Shown here piece by piece: positions 1 to 7,624 of a stretch of DNA of 40,244 nt. The notes under the pieces were generated by a model. It was not told the DNA's origin. It saw only the letters and a program-made list of their open reading frames with translations, and made no database searches. The translations under genes were made by a program, and so were the position numbers. This stretch comes from a virus: positions 1 to 40,244 of the IMG/VR virus record IMGVR_UViG_3300046747_000214. One strand, given 5' to 3'. Every line of letters begins with the position of its first letter. Position 1 is the first letter of the stretch.

Positions 1-105
1 GCCCAGCCTTTTGGTCAGCGCGTCGAAGATAAGGTGGCCTGGGCCCGAGAGATTCTGGCCATGTACGCGACAGAGGTGCACGACGAAGATTGGCGGCTGC
101 CGTGA
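1..105 (+). CDS. C-terminal fragment of the glycosyltransferase fusion (cut by the window edge)
   Basis: The frame is open from base 1 and encodes about 34 residues ending in DEDWRLP, with TGA at 103-105. It is the same C terminus as the fusion glycosyltransferase that ends at 40214, so it is that gene continuing across the circular join rather than a second gene. The first residues differ slightly: AQPFGQ here against NAPVQFGQ in the right copy. The next gene starts on the overlapping GTGA. Confidence 0.85.
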   Translation, partial: AQPFGQRVEDKVAWAREILAMYATEVHDEDWRLP

Positions 106-135
106 GAGACTTCTCCCTCGACTCTCTCGCCCTCG
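10..135. repeat. Terminal direct repeat, left copy (circular overlap)
   Basis: These 126 bases are identical to positions 40119-40244 at the other end of the window. Such exact end overlap is what an assembler leaves on a circular or terminally redundant genome, so the molecule is circular or circularly permuted with a unit of about 40,118 bp. The nine bases before it (1-9) do not match the corresponding bases before the right copy, which may reflect strain variation or assembly noise. Overlap is seen directly; circularity is inferred. Confidence 0.9.
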
Positions 136-884
136 AGTGGCAAGCGATGTTTCTCGACCTGCTCGAGCAGAAGAAGACGCACCCGCTAAACCCCTATCAG
201 CCGACTAGGCCTTATCGCGCCAAGCCGGAACACAAGGTCAAGCTGAACATCGCGTGCGGGCCAAACATCTTCCCGTATCCCGGTTGGGTCAATTACGACA
301 AAGAAAACTTTAGCCATTACTGGAAGTTCCTGCGCACGGGTGAGCGTATCGAGATGTCCAAGCAGCAGGCGGCCGTGACGCGGTTCGTGTGCTCTGAGTT
401 CCCCGAGCAGGACCCCGTCACCTCGCAGGACATGACCACGCCGTTTCCCCATGCCGACAACAGCGTGGACTTCATCTACGTCGGCCAGGCTATCGAGCAT
501 ATGAACCGACGCACGCAGGTCATTCCGTTTCTGCAGGAGTGCCGGCGCATGCTGAAGCCAGGCGGCGTGTTGAGAATGACGACGCCGGACCTGGAGATTC
601 TGTTGGAGTGGTTCAACAATGTTGGCGCCTTTGAAAAGGACCAGCCGGCTTGGTTCAAGGACGCGCTGCCGCACGACAAGCTGTCGTACATCATGTTTGG
701 CGCGGCTGGGCCTGAGTGCACCCAAACCCACTACGAGGGGCACATGCACATTTACACGCATACGACGATGCGCTGCGTGCTCGCGGACGCAGGCTTCACC
801 CAAATAGCCTTCGACACGCCGGCCCCGCCCGAGGTTCAGGACGAGGGCATGAGCCATAGCTTTGCAGTGGAGGCCACCAAGTGA
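102..884 (+). CDS. SAM-dependent methyltransferase (class I fold)
   Basis: Predicted 260-residue methyltransferase of the small sugar/glycan-associated type. SAM-binding motif I is seen as LNIACGPN near residues 47-54, followed by an acidic residue at the end of the second strand (NYDKE). The motif IV-like stretch is VDFIYVGQAIEHM near 122-134, and the post-motif RMLKPGGVLRMTTPDL near 149-164 is very characteristic of this family. The GTG start at 102 overlaps the previous stop as GTGA, the pattern used by most genes here; an in-frame TTG at 90 is less likely. Its place between glycosyltransferase genes suggests it methylates a sugar or glycan, but the substrate cannot be read from sequence. 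Confidence 0.82.
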   Translation: MRDFSLDSLALEWQAMFLDLLEQKKTHPLNPYQPTRPYRAKPEHKVKLNIACGPNIFPYPGWVNYDKENFSHYWKFLRTGERIEMSKQQAAVTRFVCSEFPEQDPVTSQDMTTPFPHADNSVDFIYVGQAIEHMNRRTQVIPFLQECRRMLKPGGVLRMTTPDLEILLEWFNNVGAFEKDQPAWFKDALPHDKLSYIMFGAAGPECTQTHYEGHMHIYTHTTMRCVLADAGFTQIAFDTPAPPEVQDEGMSHSFAVEATK

Positions 885-967
885 ACGACCAAGACGGGTG
901 GATCCTTATGCTCGTGTTTGCTCTCGTCGTGACCGCGATGGTTGCCGCCAAGGGCTGCGGGTGGTGA
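881..967 (+). CDS. Tiny single-pass membrane protein (28 aa)
   Basis: A 28-codon frame starting at GTG 881, overlapping the methyltransferase stop as GTGA. It encodes a short polar N terminus (MNDQDG) followed by an uninterrupted hydrophobic segment, WILMLVFALVVTAMVAA, and a short tail ending in KGCGW. This is one predicted transmembrane helix. It fills the gap between two genes of the sugar block exactly, and the following gene begins 4 bases after its stop. No family is recognised. The coupled start and clean hydrophobic profile argue for a real gene; a role anchoring glycosyltransferases at the membrane is only a guess. Confidence 0.5.
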   Translation: MNDQDGWILMLVFALVVTAMVAAKGCGW

Positions 968-971
968 CCAA

Positions 972-2075
972 GTGAGAGTCGCCCTCATCGCCTCGCACGC
1001 GTGGCCTATCCCCAACGCCGCACGCACCGGCGACATTTACGTCCTGGATCTGGCCAAGGGCCTCGAAGCGCTGGGCCACGACGTCACCATGTTCGCGCCC
1101 GAGGGCACGGCGTTCGGCAAGCTGCACCATGCGCCGTGCGCGTTCGGCAGGTTCGCCCCCCACGCGCTAGAGCACGAGACGCTGGCCAAGCACCGCGACG
1201 AGCTACGCACGTTCGATATCGTGCACGACCACTCGACGTCGAAGGTCGTGGCGCTGTCGCTGAGCGCAGAGCCCGAGCCGCGCAAGGTCTGCATGACGCT
1301 GACGGGCGGCCCGTGGCGTGACCCGCTGCCGCCCGTGAACCTATGCGTCTTCTCCAAGTCTCAGCGCGGGCGTGTCCTGCGCGGCGCCACCGACTACGAG
1401 GGCACGCCTACGCCGGACATGGGCGGGCCGCCTGGGTTCAAGGTGGAGAACGCCCACGTGGTCCGCGCTGGCGTTGACACGGAGTTCTACTGCCCCAGCG
1501 ACTACGCCAAAGATGACTACGTCCTGTGGCTGAACCGATGGCACCCGGTCAAGGGCTACGAGCTGGCCATCCGCATCGCCAAGGAGACTGGGATGCGGCT
1601 CGTTATGGCGGGCGTACATCCCGACGACGCGACGAACGACCACGAGCGCACGTGCGCCCTCGAAGCCCAGCACATGGCCAAGGGCATCGGGAACATCGAC
1701 TTCCTGTGGCTACCCGGCGACAAGGCGCACGACGTCCACAAGCGCCAACTGTACCGGCGCGCTCGAGCGCTCATCTACCCGGTGCAGTTCCAGGAGCCGT
1801 TCGGCTTGTCGATGGTCGAGGCGATGGCGTGCGGCACGCCGGTCGTGGGTAGCCGCATGGGCAGCGTGCCTGAGATTGTGGACGCGGGGGTGACGGGCGA
1901 CATCGTGAGCCTGGACGCTGATGTGGTGCAGCGCTTCGCGGACCGGGCTAGGTGGTTGGCTAACTGCTTCCCGCACATCATTCGCGCCGAGGCTGTGAAG
2001 CGCTTCTCACGCGAAGCCATGGCCTCGGCGTACGTGGCTGAGTACGAGAAGATTCTTGCGGGGGAGAGCTGGTGA
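972..2075 (+). CDS. GT-B fold glycosyltransferase, family 4 type
   Basis: A 367-residue glycosyltransferase expected to move a sugar from a nucleotide-sugar donor to an acceptor. The N-terminal domain begins RVALIASHAWPIP and includes TGDIYVLDLAKGLEALGH, the usual GT4 acceptor-domain opening. The C-terminal donor domain has YVLWLNRWHPVKGYELAI and ends in the family signature EPFGLSMVEAMACGTPVVGS near residues 275-294, containing the E-x7-E catalytic/donor-binding pair. GTG 972 is chosen because the conserved first strand starts there; an upstream TTG at 942 would lie inside the tiny membrane gene. It overlaps the next gene by GTGA. Acceptor and donor are unknown. Confidence 0.88.
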   Translation: MRVALIASHAWPIPNAARTGDIYVLDLAKGLEALGHDVTMFAPEGTAFGKLHHAPCAFGRFAPHALEHETLAKHRDELRTFDIVHDHSTSKVVALSLSAEPEPRKVCMTLTGGPWRDPLPPVNLCVFSKSQRGRVLRGATDYEGTPTPDMGGPPGFKVENAHVVRAGVDTEFYCPSDYAKDDYVLWLNRWHPVKGYELAIRIAKETGMRLVMAGVHPDDATNDHERTCALEAQHMAKGIGNIDFLWLPGDKAHDVHKRQLYRRARALIYPVQFQEPFGLSMVEAMACGTPVVGSRMGSVPEIVDAGVTGDIVSLDADVVQRFADRARWLANCFPHIIRAEAVKRFSREAMASAYVAEYEKILAGESW

Positions 2076-2314
2076 ATCGCGCCCTAAAGCAACACCTGCA
2101 GAAGGTCATGGCAGACTTCTGCAATGAGCTCGGGCGCCTCTTCCCGCCAGGGTTAGAGCGCATCATCGGGCTGGCCATGTTCGCTAAGTGGGCAATGAAT
2201 AAGGCCCGGCAGGACGAGGAGCGTGCGTATTGGCGCAAGGTGGTCGCTGACTGCGAGGCGGGCCAGCAGCGCTACAGGGACGAGCACAAGACGCGAAGGG
2301 ACCGCACGGAGTGA
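2072..2314 (+). CDS. Hypothetical protein, 80 aa, helical and basic
   Basis: An 80-residue, mostly helical and charged protein with overlapping GTGA and GTGA junctions on both sides, tying it to the glycosyltransferases. The middle has a weakly hydrophobic segment (PGLERIIGLAMFAKWAM) and the C terminus is strongly charged (EERAYWRKVVADCEAGQQRY onward). No known domain recognised. It may be an accessory subunit, but nothing in the sequence shows this. Confidence 0.6.
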   Translation: MNRALKQHLQKVMADFCNELGRLFPPGLERIIGLAMFAKWAMNKARQDEERAYWRKVVADCEAGQQRYRDEHKTRRDRTE

Positions 2315-3444
2315 AGGTAGCCGTCATCCTCGGCGCGTTCTCTATCGGCACCCGGCCGCTGGATTTCTCGTGCCTCATGACCAGCCCGCGCGGGCTGACC
2401 GGGACCGATTTGTGTTTCGTCCGCACCTGCCAGGAATTGGAGAAGCTGGGGCACGAGGTGTGGGCCTACACGGTGTTCACCAACCCAGGCGACTGGAAGC
2501 GACTGCTCCCCGTGGACCAGGTGGCACGCATCGACGATTCGTTCGACGCGGCAATCTCAATCAACGAGCCCAACCCGCTAATGGGCCTACCCAGGAGGCC
2601 GCACAAGGTTGTGTGGCAGATGCTCAATGACTTCTCGTTCGTTCAGCCTGGGTTTGACGAAGCCGTGGACCATTACTTTGGCGTCTGTGAGCAGCACACC
2701 AAACATGTGGCGAGTCAGTGTCCACGTCAGAGTAAGTGGTCAACTCTTGCACTTGGATGCGACCCTGAACTCTACAGAGATGCTCGAGTTGCTGGGAGGG
2801 TGGTCTACTGTTCCTCGCCTGACAGGGGCCTTCATTGGCTACTGCAATGTTGGCCCGACATCAAAGCCGCGGTCCCCGAAGCACACCTCCGCATCTTCTA
2901 CCACTGGTCCCACGACGCCCTCTGCGAAGTCACCCAAGAAAGCCTCACGCCGCAAGGTGGCCCGTACCACCCGCACGTCGTAGAACTTGGCCAGCGCTGC
3001 CGCTACATCAAAGACGCCATCCCAAAGCTAAAGCGCCTGGGTGTCGAGTGGGTCGGCTCCGTCAGCCGCGAGCGCATGGCCAAGGAGCTGAGCGAGGCGA
3101 GCGTCATGGCCTACCCGTGCGACACGGTGGCGTTTAGCGAGGGGTTCAGCGTCTCTATCCTCGAAGCGCACGCCAGCTACACCATGCCGGTGATAACCGA
3201 CGCGGATTGTCTGGGTAGCATCTACGACCCATGGCAGTCGGGCTGCATGATGGTCGCGTCGCCAGTGCGCGATAACCTGGAGCTGTTTCGAAACTGCGTA
3301 ATTGGTGGGCTGACAACGAAACAGACGGAGCTGTCGCAGCCGTTCGACGGCACGCGCATCCAGCAGTGCCGCGCCTTCGCCGAGCAGCGCACGTGGGCCA
3401 AGTCTATCGGCCAGCTGGACGCCTATCTGAAAGAACACGCATGA
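2311..3444 (+). CDS. GT-B fold glycosyltransferase, family 4-like
   Basis: A 377-residue protein with a glycosyltransferase GT-B layout. The N terminus (MKVAVILGAFSIG, then TGTDLCFVRTCQELEKLGHEV) is an acceptor domain. The C-terminal half has YCSSPDRGLHWLLQCWPDIK, a pattern also seen in the C-terminal GT4 part of the fusion protein at 38031-40214 (SSSPDRSWPVLLECF), so the two are paralogues in that domain. The late E-x7-E region is replaced by FSEGFSVSILEAHASY. GTG start overlaps the previous stop by 4 bases and the next gene starts in ATGA. Codon and base composition around 2690-2830 is more AT-rich than the neighbours, compatible with mosaic origin. Confidence 0.82.
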   Translation: MKVAVILGAFSIGTRPLDFSCLMTSPRGLTGTDLCFVRTCQELEKLGHEVWAYTVFTNPGDWKRLLPVDQVARIDDSFDAAISINEPNPLMGLPRRPHKVVWQMLNDFSFVQPGFDEAVDHYFGVCEQHTKHVASQCPRQSKWSTLALGCDPELYRDARVAGRVVYCSSPDRGLHWLLQCWPDIKAAVPEAHLRIFYHWSHDALCEVTQESLTPQGGPYHPHVVELGQRCRYIKDAIPKLKRLGVEWVGSVSRERMAKELSEASVMAYPCDTVAFSEGFSVSILEAHASYTMPVITDADCLGSIYDPWQSGCMMVASPVRDNLELFRNCVIGGLTTKQTELSQPFDGTRIQQCRAFAEQRTWAKSIGQLDAYLKEHA

Positions 3445-3650
3445 CTCGGGTGAGAACTCCCATGGAGATACTCTTGGCCTGCATGGACGGGCCCGTTCGG
3501 CCTATCCGGTGCGCCAAGTACAAGCTAACCGGCGAAACCGTGCGCGTGCTGGACGATGTGCTGGACGATGACGCTGACCAACTGGTCACGATTGAGTCCA
3601 TTGACGGGCGAGTATGGATGACATGCCAGCGTAATCTGGGGCACGCATGA
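3441..3650 (+). CDS. Hypothetical protein, 69 aa
   Basis: A 69-residue frame beginning at the ATGA overlap with the glycosyltransferase stop and ending in an ATGA overlap with the next gene. It contains an acidic run (VLDDVLDDDADQL) and predicted beta strands either side. No known family recognised. It is accepted because both junctions follow the translational-coupling pattern of the block. Confidence 0.55.
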   Translation: MTRVRTPMEILLACMDGPVRPIRCAKYKLTGETVRVLDDVLDDDADQLVTIESIDGRVWMTCQRNLGHA

Positions 3651-3931
3651 GGTACGACGGCCAACGCAAGCGCGCGGTGGAGCTCGCGGCGCGCATCTCT
3701 GAGAATGACAAGCTGGTCCAGCGCTGCTTGGCGCTGGTCAAGCGTTTCGGCCTAAGCGAGGTGGAGCTGGCCGCGCTACTGGGCACGACGGTCCAGGTGC
3801 CTCTCAAGATGCTCTCAGGGCACAGGGACTTCTACCGACAGACACGGGAAGGGATGCGGAACTTCGTGGAAAGGTCAGAGGGCGCCATGGTCAGGACGGA
3901 CCTGCAGCTACCGGAGAAGCGCAATGATTGA
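3647..3931 (+). CDS. Hypothetical protein, 94 aa, possible helix-turn-helix
   Basis: A 94-residue basic protein whose centre, RFGLSEVELAALLGTTVQVP near residues 33-52, resembles a helix-turn-helix of the type that steps from a helix ending in LAALLG into a recognition helix. The rest has no recognisable domain. It starts in an ATGA overlap and overlaps the cupin gene by 8 bases. It could be a small regulator or a structural accessory of the sugar block; the HTH reading is tentative. Confidence 0.5.
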   Translation: MRYDGQRKRAVELAARISENDKLVQRCLALVKRFGLSEVELAALLGTTVQVPLKMLSGHRDFYRQTREGMRNFVERSEGAMVRTDLQLPEKRND

Positions 3932-4253
3932 CTTCGTGGACGAGCGCGGGGAGATACGCAACGTAGAGCACGTGGCGTTTATCTACAGCGCGAAGGGCAC
4001 CGTTCGCAGCAACCACTACCACCGAACCAACTGGCACTACCTGCATGTCATCAATGGGCGCATGCGCTACACGGAGAGAGCGGTTGGCGGCGGAGATGAT
4101 GTGGACTTTGTCGTGGGCACTGGTGGCGTCGTGTTTACGCCTCCGAATAGGGAACACCGCACGGAGTTTCTGGAGGACACCTTGATAATTTCCTACGCCG
4201 GCATGAAGCCAGGCGGCGACTACGAGGCCGATACGGTGGGGGTGGAGTGGTGA
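3924..4253 (+). CDS. Cupin-fold protein, FdtA/RmlC-like sugar isomerase or epimerase
   Basis: A 109-residue single-domain cupin. The first cupin motif is visible as RSNHYHRTNWHYLHVINGRM near residues 29-48, with several histidines in the expected active-site or metal positions. The second half, VVFTPPNREHRTEFLEDTLI, matches the closing cupin motif with PPNREH. Length and motif layout fit dTDP-4-keto-6-deoxyhexose 3,4-ketoisomerases and related WxcM/FdtA proteins, which act on the product of RmlB-type 4,6-dehydratases; one such enzyme lies two genes downstream. A good ribosome binding site, GGAGAAG, precedes ATG 3924. The fold is secure; the exact reaction is inferred. Confidence 0.75.
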   Translation: MIDFVDERGEIRNVEHVAFIYSAKGTVRSNHYHRTNWHYLHVINGRMRYTERAVGGGDDVDFVVGTGGVVFTPPNREHRTEFLEDTLIISYAGMKPGGDYEADTVGVEW

Positions 4254-5383
4254 CCTGCCTCCTATGCAAAGCCGGCACGCGGCTGGTCCTCTACCTGGGC
4301 GAAACGCCGCTGGCTAACGAGCTGCCCACGAACGCGCAGCCGGACAAGTTCCCCTTGCGCCTCGTCCAGTGCAGCAAGTGCCAGCACCTACAGATTGACC
4401 ACCATGTTTCTCCTGAACGGCTGTATCGCTCCTACATCTACGTTTCGAACACGTCGCAGGCGAACCGCGACTACTTCAAAGCCTACGCCGCCGCCCTCGT
4501 GGCCAGATTCCAACCTGGATTCGTGGTGGACGTCGGAGGTAATGACGGACTCTTTGCCGGTCAATTCGCGTGCAAAGCGCTCGTAGTCGACCCTGCGGCG
4601 AATATCCCGTGTGCTACGCCTAGGCTGGCCGAGTTCTTCGACGAGAACGTGGCGGGCGACATCGCGCGTGAGAGCGGCAAGGCCGACCTCATCACCTGCA
4701 ATAACGCCTTCGCCCATAACGCGGACCTGGTGCCCATTCTGCGCGGCGTGAAGGCGCTCCTGGCCGACAAGGGGACGTTTATCTTCGAGGTCGCCTACGC
4801 GATGCCCCTTCTGCGACGGGGCCTTTTCGACCTCATCTATCATGAGCACATCCACCACTGGACCCTGACGGCGGCTATCCCGTTCCTGCGTGAACATGGC
4901 CTCGACGTGTACGACGCGGAAGAGGTCCCGACCCACGGGGGAAGCCTGCGCGTCTACGCCAGGCACGTGCAGAAGGGCCATCGCCCCAAGTCGGAGCACA
5001 TGCCGGCCATCCTGCGGGCCGAGGCGCTGGACCTGGACGACGCCGTGCGCCAGTTCCACGGCATCGTGGAACAGGAGCGGCACGTAGCGCGGCAGGTCAT
5101 TCAGACGACCCCGGGCACCATCGGCCTGCTGGGCTACCCCGCCAAGGCGTGCACGCTCCTGAGCTATTGGGGCATCGGGAACGACATCCAGCACGTGTTC
5201 GATGACAACGAGCACAAGATAGGGAAGCGCACCCACTTCGGCCACGTCATCCAGCCGACCAGCGCGATTGCCACGGTCAAGCCGGACCGCATGCTGGTCA
5301 CGTCGTGGAACTACGCCGAGGAGCTAATCCGGCGCTTCCCAGGGCAAACGCTGGTCATCCCCCACCCATTCCGGACGCAATGA
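4250..5383 (+). CDS. Zinc-binding sugar C-methyltransferase (NovU/TylCIII-like)
   Basis: A 377-residue three-part methyltransferase. The N terminus carries two Cys pairs, TCLLCK (residues 2-7) and VQCSKCQHL (near 43-51), the zinc-binding domain of sugar C-methyltransferases. The central SAM domain shows VVDVGGNDGLFAGQF near 89-103 and later FEVAYAMPLLRRGLFDLIYHE, including the conserved YHEH segment that carries catalytic residues in this family. The C-terminal domain has the typical IGLLGYPAKACTLLSYWGI and a second Rossmann-like end. Family members C-methylate NDP-4-keto-6-deoxy sugars. GTG 4250 overlaps the cupin stop as GTGA; the dehydratase gene begins in its stop codon. Confidence 0.88.
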   Translation: MTCLLCKAGTRLVLYLGETPLANELPTNAQPDKFPLRLVQCSKCQHLQIDHHVSPERLYRSYIYVSNTSQANRDYFKAYAAALVARFQPGFVVDVGGNDGLFAGQFACKALVVDPAANIPCATPRLAEFFDENVAGDIARESGKADLITCNNAFAHNADLVPILRGVKALLADKGTFIFEVAYAMPLLRRGLFDLIYHEHIHHWTLTAAIPFLREHGLDVYDAEEVPTHGGSLRVYARHVQKGHRPKSEHMPAILRAEALDLDDAVRQFHGIVEQERHVARQVIQTTPGTIGLLGYPAKACTLLSYWGIGNDIQHVFDDNEHKIGKRTHFGHVIQPTSAIATVKPDRMLVTSWNYAEELIRRFPGQTLVIPHPFRTQ

Positions 5384-6333
5384 AGACGGTACTCTGCACA
5401 GGTACTTTAGGCTTTATATTTTCGAACTTCATCCGGCACGCCGTCACGCTACCAGGCTACCGCTGGGTAGGCGTCGACAAGGCGGCCCGTCAGTACAACC
5501 TGGCCAACTGGTTCGAGCACCCTGACTATCGCTTCTATCTCGCCGACATCGCCGACGCCCACACCATCGGCACCATCTTCGAACGCGAGCGCCCGGACAT
5601 CGTCATCGGCGGCGCGGCGGAGTCGTTCGTGGATGACAGCATTACCGACATCATGCCTTTTCTGCGCACCAACGTGGTGGGCACTCAGACGCTGGTGAAC
5701 GCGTGCCTGAAGTACGGCGCACGCTACGTCCACGTCTCGACGGACGAGGTTTACGGCCAGCAGCTAGCTAAGGACGCGATTGGCTGGACTGAGAACGTCC
5801 CCATGGCCCCACGTAACCCATACGCAGCTAGCAAGGCGTGCGCAGAGCATGTAGTGACGGCTGCCCACGAGACGCACGGCCTTCAGTATCAAATCACTCG
5901 TAGCTGCAACGTATACGGGCCCCGTCAGAAGAAGGAAAACCTTATTCCGCGTATCATCTATTCGCTCTTGCACAATGAACCAGTCCCCATTCATGGCAAC
6001 GGGCTCAATTTCCGACAGTACATTCATGTGGACGACGCCATTACCGCGCTGATGTGTGTCATTGAGCGTGGGGCTATAAATACCACGTACAACGTTGGCG
6101 GTGAGGACATCCTGACGAACCTGGAGATGGTGGCTCGAATTTACGAGCACATTGGGATGCAGTCGCCAAACATCTCGCACATCGAGGACAGGAAGGCCCA
6201 CGACTTTGGCTACAAGGTTTCGAGCAATCGCCTCAGGGAGCTGGGCTGGGCGCCGGAAGTGGAATTCTATAGCGGCATTCACTCCACCATCGCCCATTAC
6301 CGAAACAGGGGGAGCTTTGCCTACGCCGCGTAG
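5380..6333 (+). CDS. NAD-dependent NDP-sugar 4,6-dehydratase (RmlB-like, extended SDR)
   Basis: A 317-residue extended short-chain dehydrogenase. The nucleotide-binding glycine motif is degenerate (TGTLGFIFSNF near residues 7-17 instead of GGAGFIGS). Catalytic residues are present: STDEVYG at 120-126, whose Asp-Glu pair is the dehydration signature of RmlB-type enzymes, and YAASK at 148-152 giving Tyr and Lys. The substrate loop reads ESFVDDSI where family members have ESHVDRSI. Product would be an NDP-4-keto-6-deoxyhexose, the substrate for the cupin and C-methyltransferase just upstream. Start ATG 5380 overlaps the previous stop. The 5,900-6,130 stretch has lower GC than flanking genes. Confidence 0.87.
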   Translation: MKTVLCTGTLGFIFSNFIRHAVTLPGYRWVGVDKAARQYNLANWFEHPDYRFYLADIADAHTIGTIFERERPDIVIGGAAESFVDDSITDIMPFLRTNVVGTQTLVNACLKYGARYVHVSTDEVYGQQLAKDAIGWTENVPMAPRNPYAASKACAEHVVTAAHETHGLQYQITRSCNVYGPRQKKENLIPRIIYSLLHNEPVPIHGNGLNFRQYIHVDDAITALMCVIERGAINTTYNVGGEDILTNLEMVARIYEHIGMQSPNISHIEDRKAHDFGYKVSSNRLRELGWAPEVEFYSGIHSTIAHYRNRGSFAYAA

Positions 6334-6916
6334 AATCAACGTCATCGGTCGCGGCCCGTGGGGCCAGAACATCGTACGTACGCTGAAGGAGCTCGGTGCT
6401 GAGGTGCCCATCATCGCCAACCGAGAGACTGGCTGGCGAGCGGCGTTCGAGGGTAACCCTGACGGCATCTGCGTGGCAGCGCACCCGAGCGTCAATCTGC
6501 CGGTGGTCCTGGAATGCGAGAAGCGCGGGATACCTGTGTTCATCGAGAAGCCTGCGGCGCTGAACCTGGCCGACGTAGAGCGGATGGCCAAGGTCTGCAC
6601 GCCCATATTCGTGAACTACACGCACCTATTTCGGCGCCCTGACGGCGACCCGTTCGGCGTTGGGTGCGCGGAGGTCATGGCCGGCCTCATGTCGGGGCGG
6701 CGCCACGACTTTGGGGCGCTGTACGACTGGGCGCCGCACGCGCTGGCATTGGCCATCGAGGCAGAGTGTGCCGACATCCGCAACGCGCACCATGAGCCAC
6801 TCAAGAACGCGCTGGCCGCGTTCCTTGCTGGCCGTTTCGGCTCGCCAGACTTTGGCCTGACGGTGCGCATCCACCGAATCATTGACGCCGCGGAGAAGCT
6901 GAATGCCAGTCGTTGA
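6317..6916 (+). CDS. Short Gfo/Idh/MocA-family oxidoreductase
   Basis: A 199-residue NAD(P)-dependent oxidoreductase. INVIGRGPWGQNIVRTLKEL (residues 7-26) is the dinucleotide-binding start, GICVAAHPSVNLPVV the next conserved strand, and VFIEKPAALN holds the EKP motif typical of the family. Usual members have about 330 residues; this one keeps the Rossmann domain and only a short remnant of the C-terminal sheet domain (DWAPHALAL). I chose TTG 6317 because it follows an AGGGGGAG ribosome binding site at close spacing and places the Rossmann strand near the N terminus; it overlaps the dehydratase by 17 bases. In this context it could reduce a keto-sugar, but whether so short a version is active is uncertain. 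Confidence 0.78.
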   Translation: MPTPRRINVIGRGPWGQNIVRTLKELGAEVPIIANRETGWRAAFEGNPDGICVAAHPSVNLPVVLECEKRGIPVFIEKPAALNLADVERMAKVCTPIFVNYTHLFRRPDGDPFGVGCAEVMAGLMSGRRHDFGALYDWAPHALALAIEAECADIRNAHHEPLKNALAAFLAGRFGSPDFGLTVRIHRIIDAAEKLNASR

Positions 6917-7139
6917 ACGCATCGCGGGGCCCGGCATCACCCCCAACGACATCGAGCTAGACCTGCCCGCCTGCGTGAAGCTGGACACGCCGCAGGCGAA
7001 CGAGGACTTCAAGAAGTTCGCCGACACCATCGTCAAGCACGCCTTGCGGCATGCCTCCGACACGCTGAGGGCCATGCTGGCCAGTACGCCGAACGCCGCC
7101 AAGCTGGCCGATGAGTTTGCCGAGAGGCTCGGCCTATAG
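6903..7139 (+). CDS. Hypothetical protein, 78 aa
   Basis: A 78-residue mostly helical protein that overlaps the oxidoreductase end by 14 bases and shares one base (TAGTG) with the next gene. The C-terminal half (FKKFADTIVKHALRHASDTL onward) is amphipathic helix. No domain recognised. It sits at the border between the sugar and packaging blocks. Confidence 0.6.
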   Translation: MPVVERIAGPGITPNDIELDLPACVKLDTPQANEDFKKFADTIVKHALRHASDTLRAMLASTPNAAKLADEFAERLGL

Positions 7140-7624
7140 TGGTCCCAACCGGTATCGTTGCCACGCCAACCGGACCGCCGCGGGTCTATCTCGACTTCGT
7201 GGCCCGAGACATGGGTGACGCCGACAGAGACTTCATCTGCAACAGCTATCTCCTCAGCTTCAGGCGCGAGCGGCCCATGTGTTGGGTGCCGCATACCATC
7301 TACTACGGGCCCCAGGGCAAGGTGCTAACGTACCTACTGGACAAGGCCCGCGTGCTTGTCGCCTGCTTCCCCGAGGACCCGGGGGAGATACTTGGTTACA
7401 TCATCTATGACTACATGGGCGATGTGTTGGTCGTCCACTACGCCTATGCCAAGCTTGACGGGCGCGGCATCAAGCATCGGCTCTTGGAGACTGTCGCGGG
7501 GGGCCTGAGCATGGCCGTCGTCACCCACTCGTTCCCGGGTATGAAGTCGCTGCTAAACAGGAACTCACGTACAGCGGTGCATTATGACCCGTACCTGATA
7601 CAACGATTGATGGCGAATGGCTAA
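7139..7624 (+). CDS. GNAT-like acyltransferase-fold protein
   Basis: A 161-residue protein with an N-terminal helix-strand layout and a central run ILGYIIYDYMGDVLVVHYAY followed by AKLDGRGIKHRLLE, which looks like the beta4-beta5 and acetyl-CoA pyrophosphate loop region of GNAT N-acetyltransferases (a degenerate Q/RxxGxG/A motif as LDGRGIKHRL). Proteins of this kind occur just upstream of the terminase genes in several podoviruses; their role is not settled. The GTG start overlaps the previous TAG by one base. Fold call is tentative; it could instead be an unrelated phage-specific protein. Confidence 0.55.
   Translation: MVPTGIVATPTGPPRVYLDFVARDMGDADRDFICNSYLLSFRRERPMCWVPHTIYYGPQGKVLTYLLDKARVLVACFPEDPGEILGYIIYDYMGDVLVVHYAYAKLDGRGIKHRLLETVAGGLSMAVVTHSFPGMKSLLNRNSRTAVHYDPYLIQRLMANG

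Noticed and set aside
4388-5245. Long leftward open frame opposite the C-methyltransferase
   Set aside because: The sense frame has clear zinc and SAM motifs; the antisense product has none and is a GC-rich shadow.
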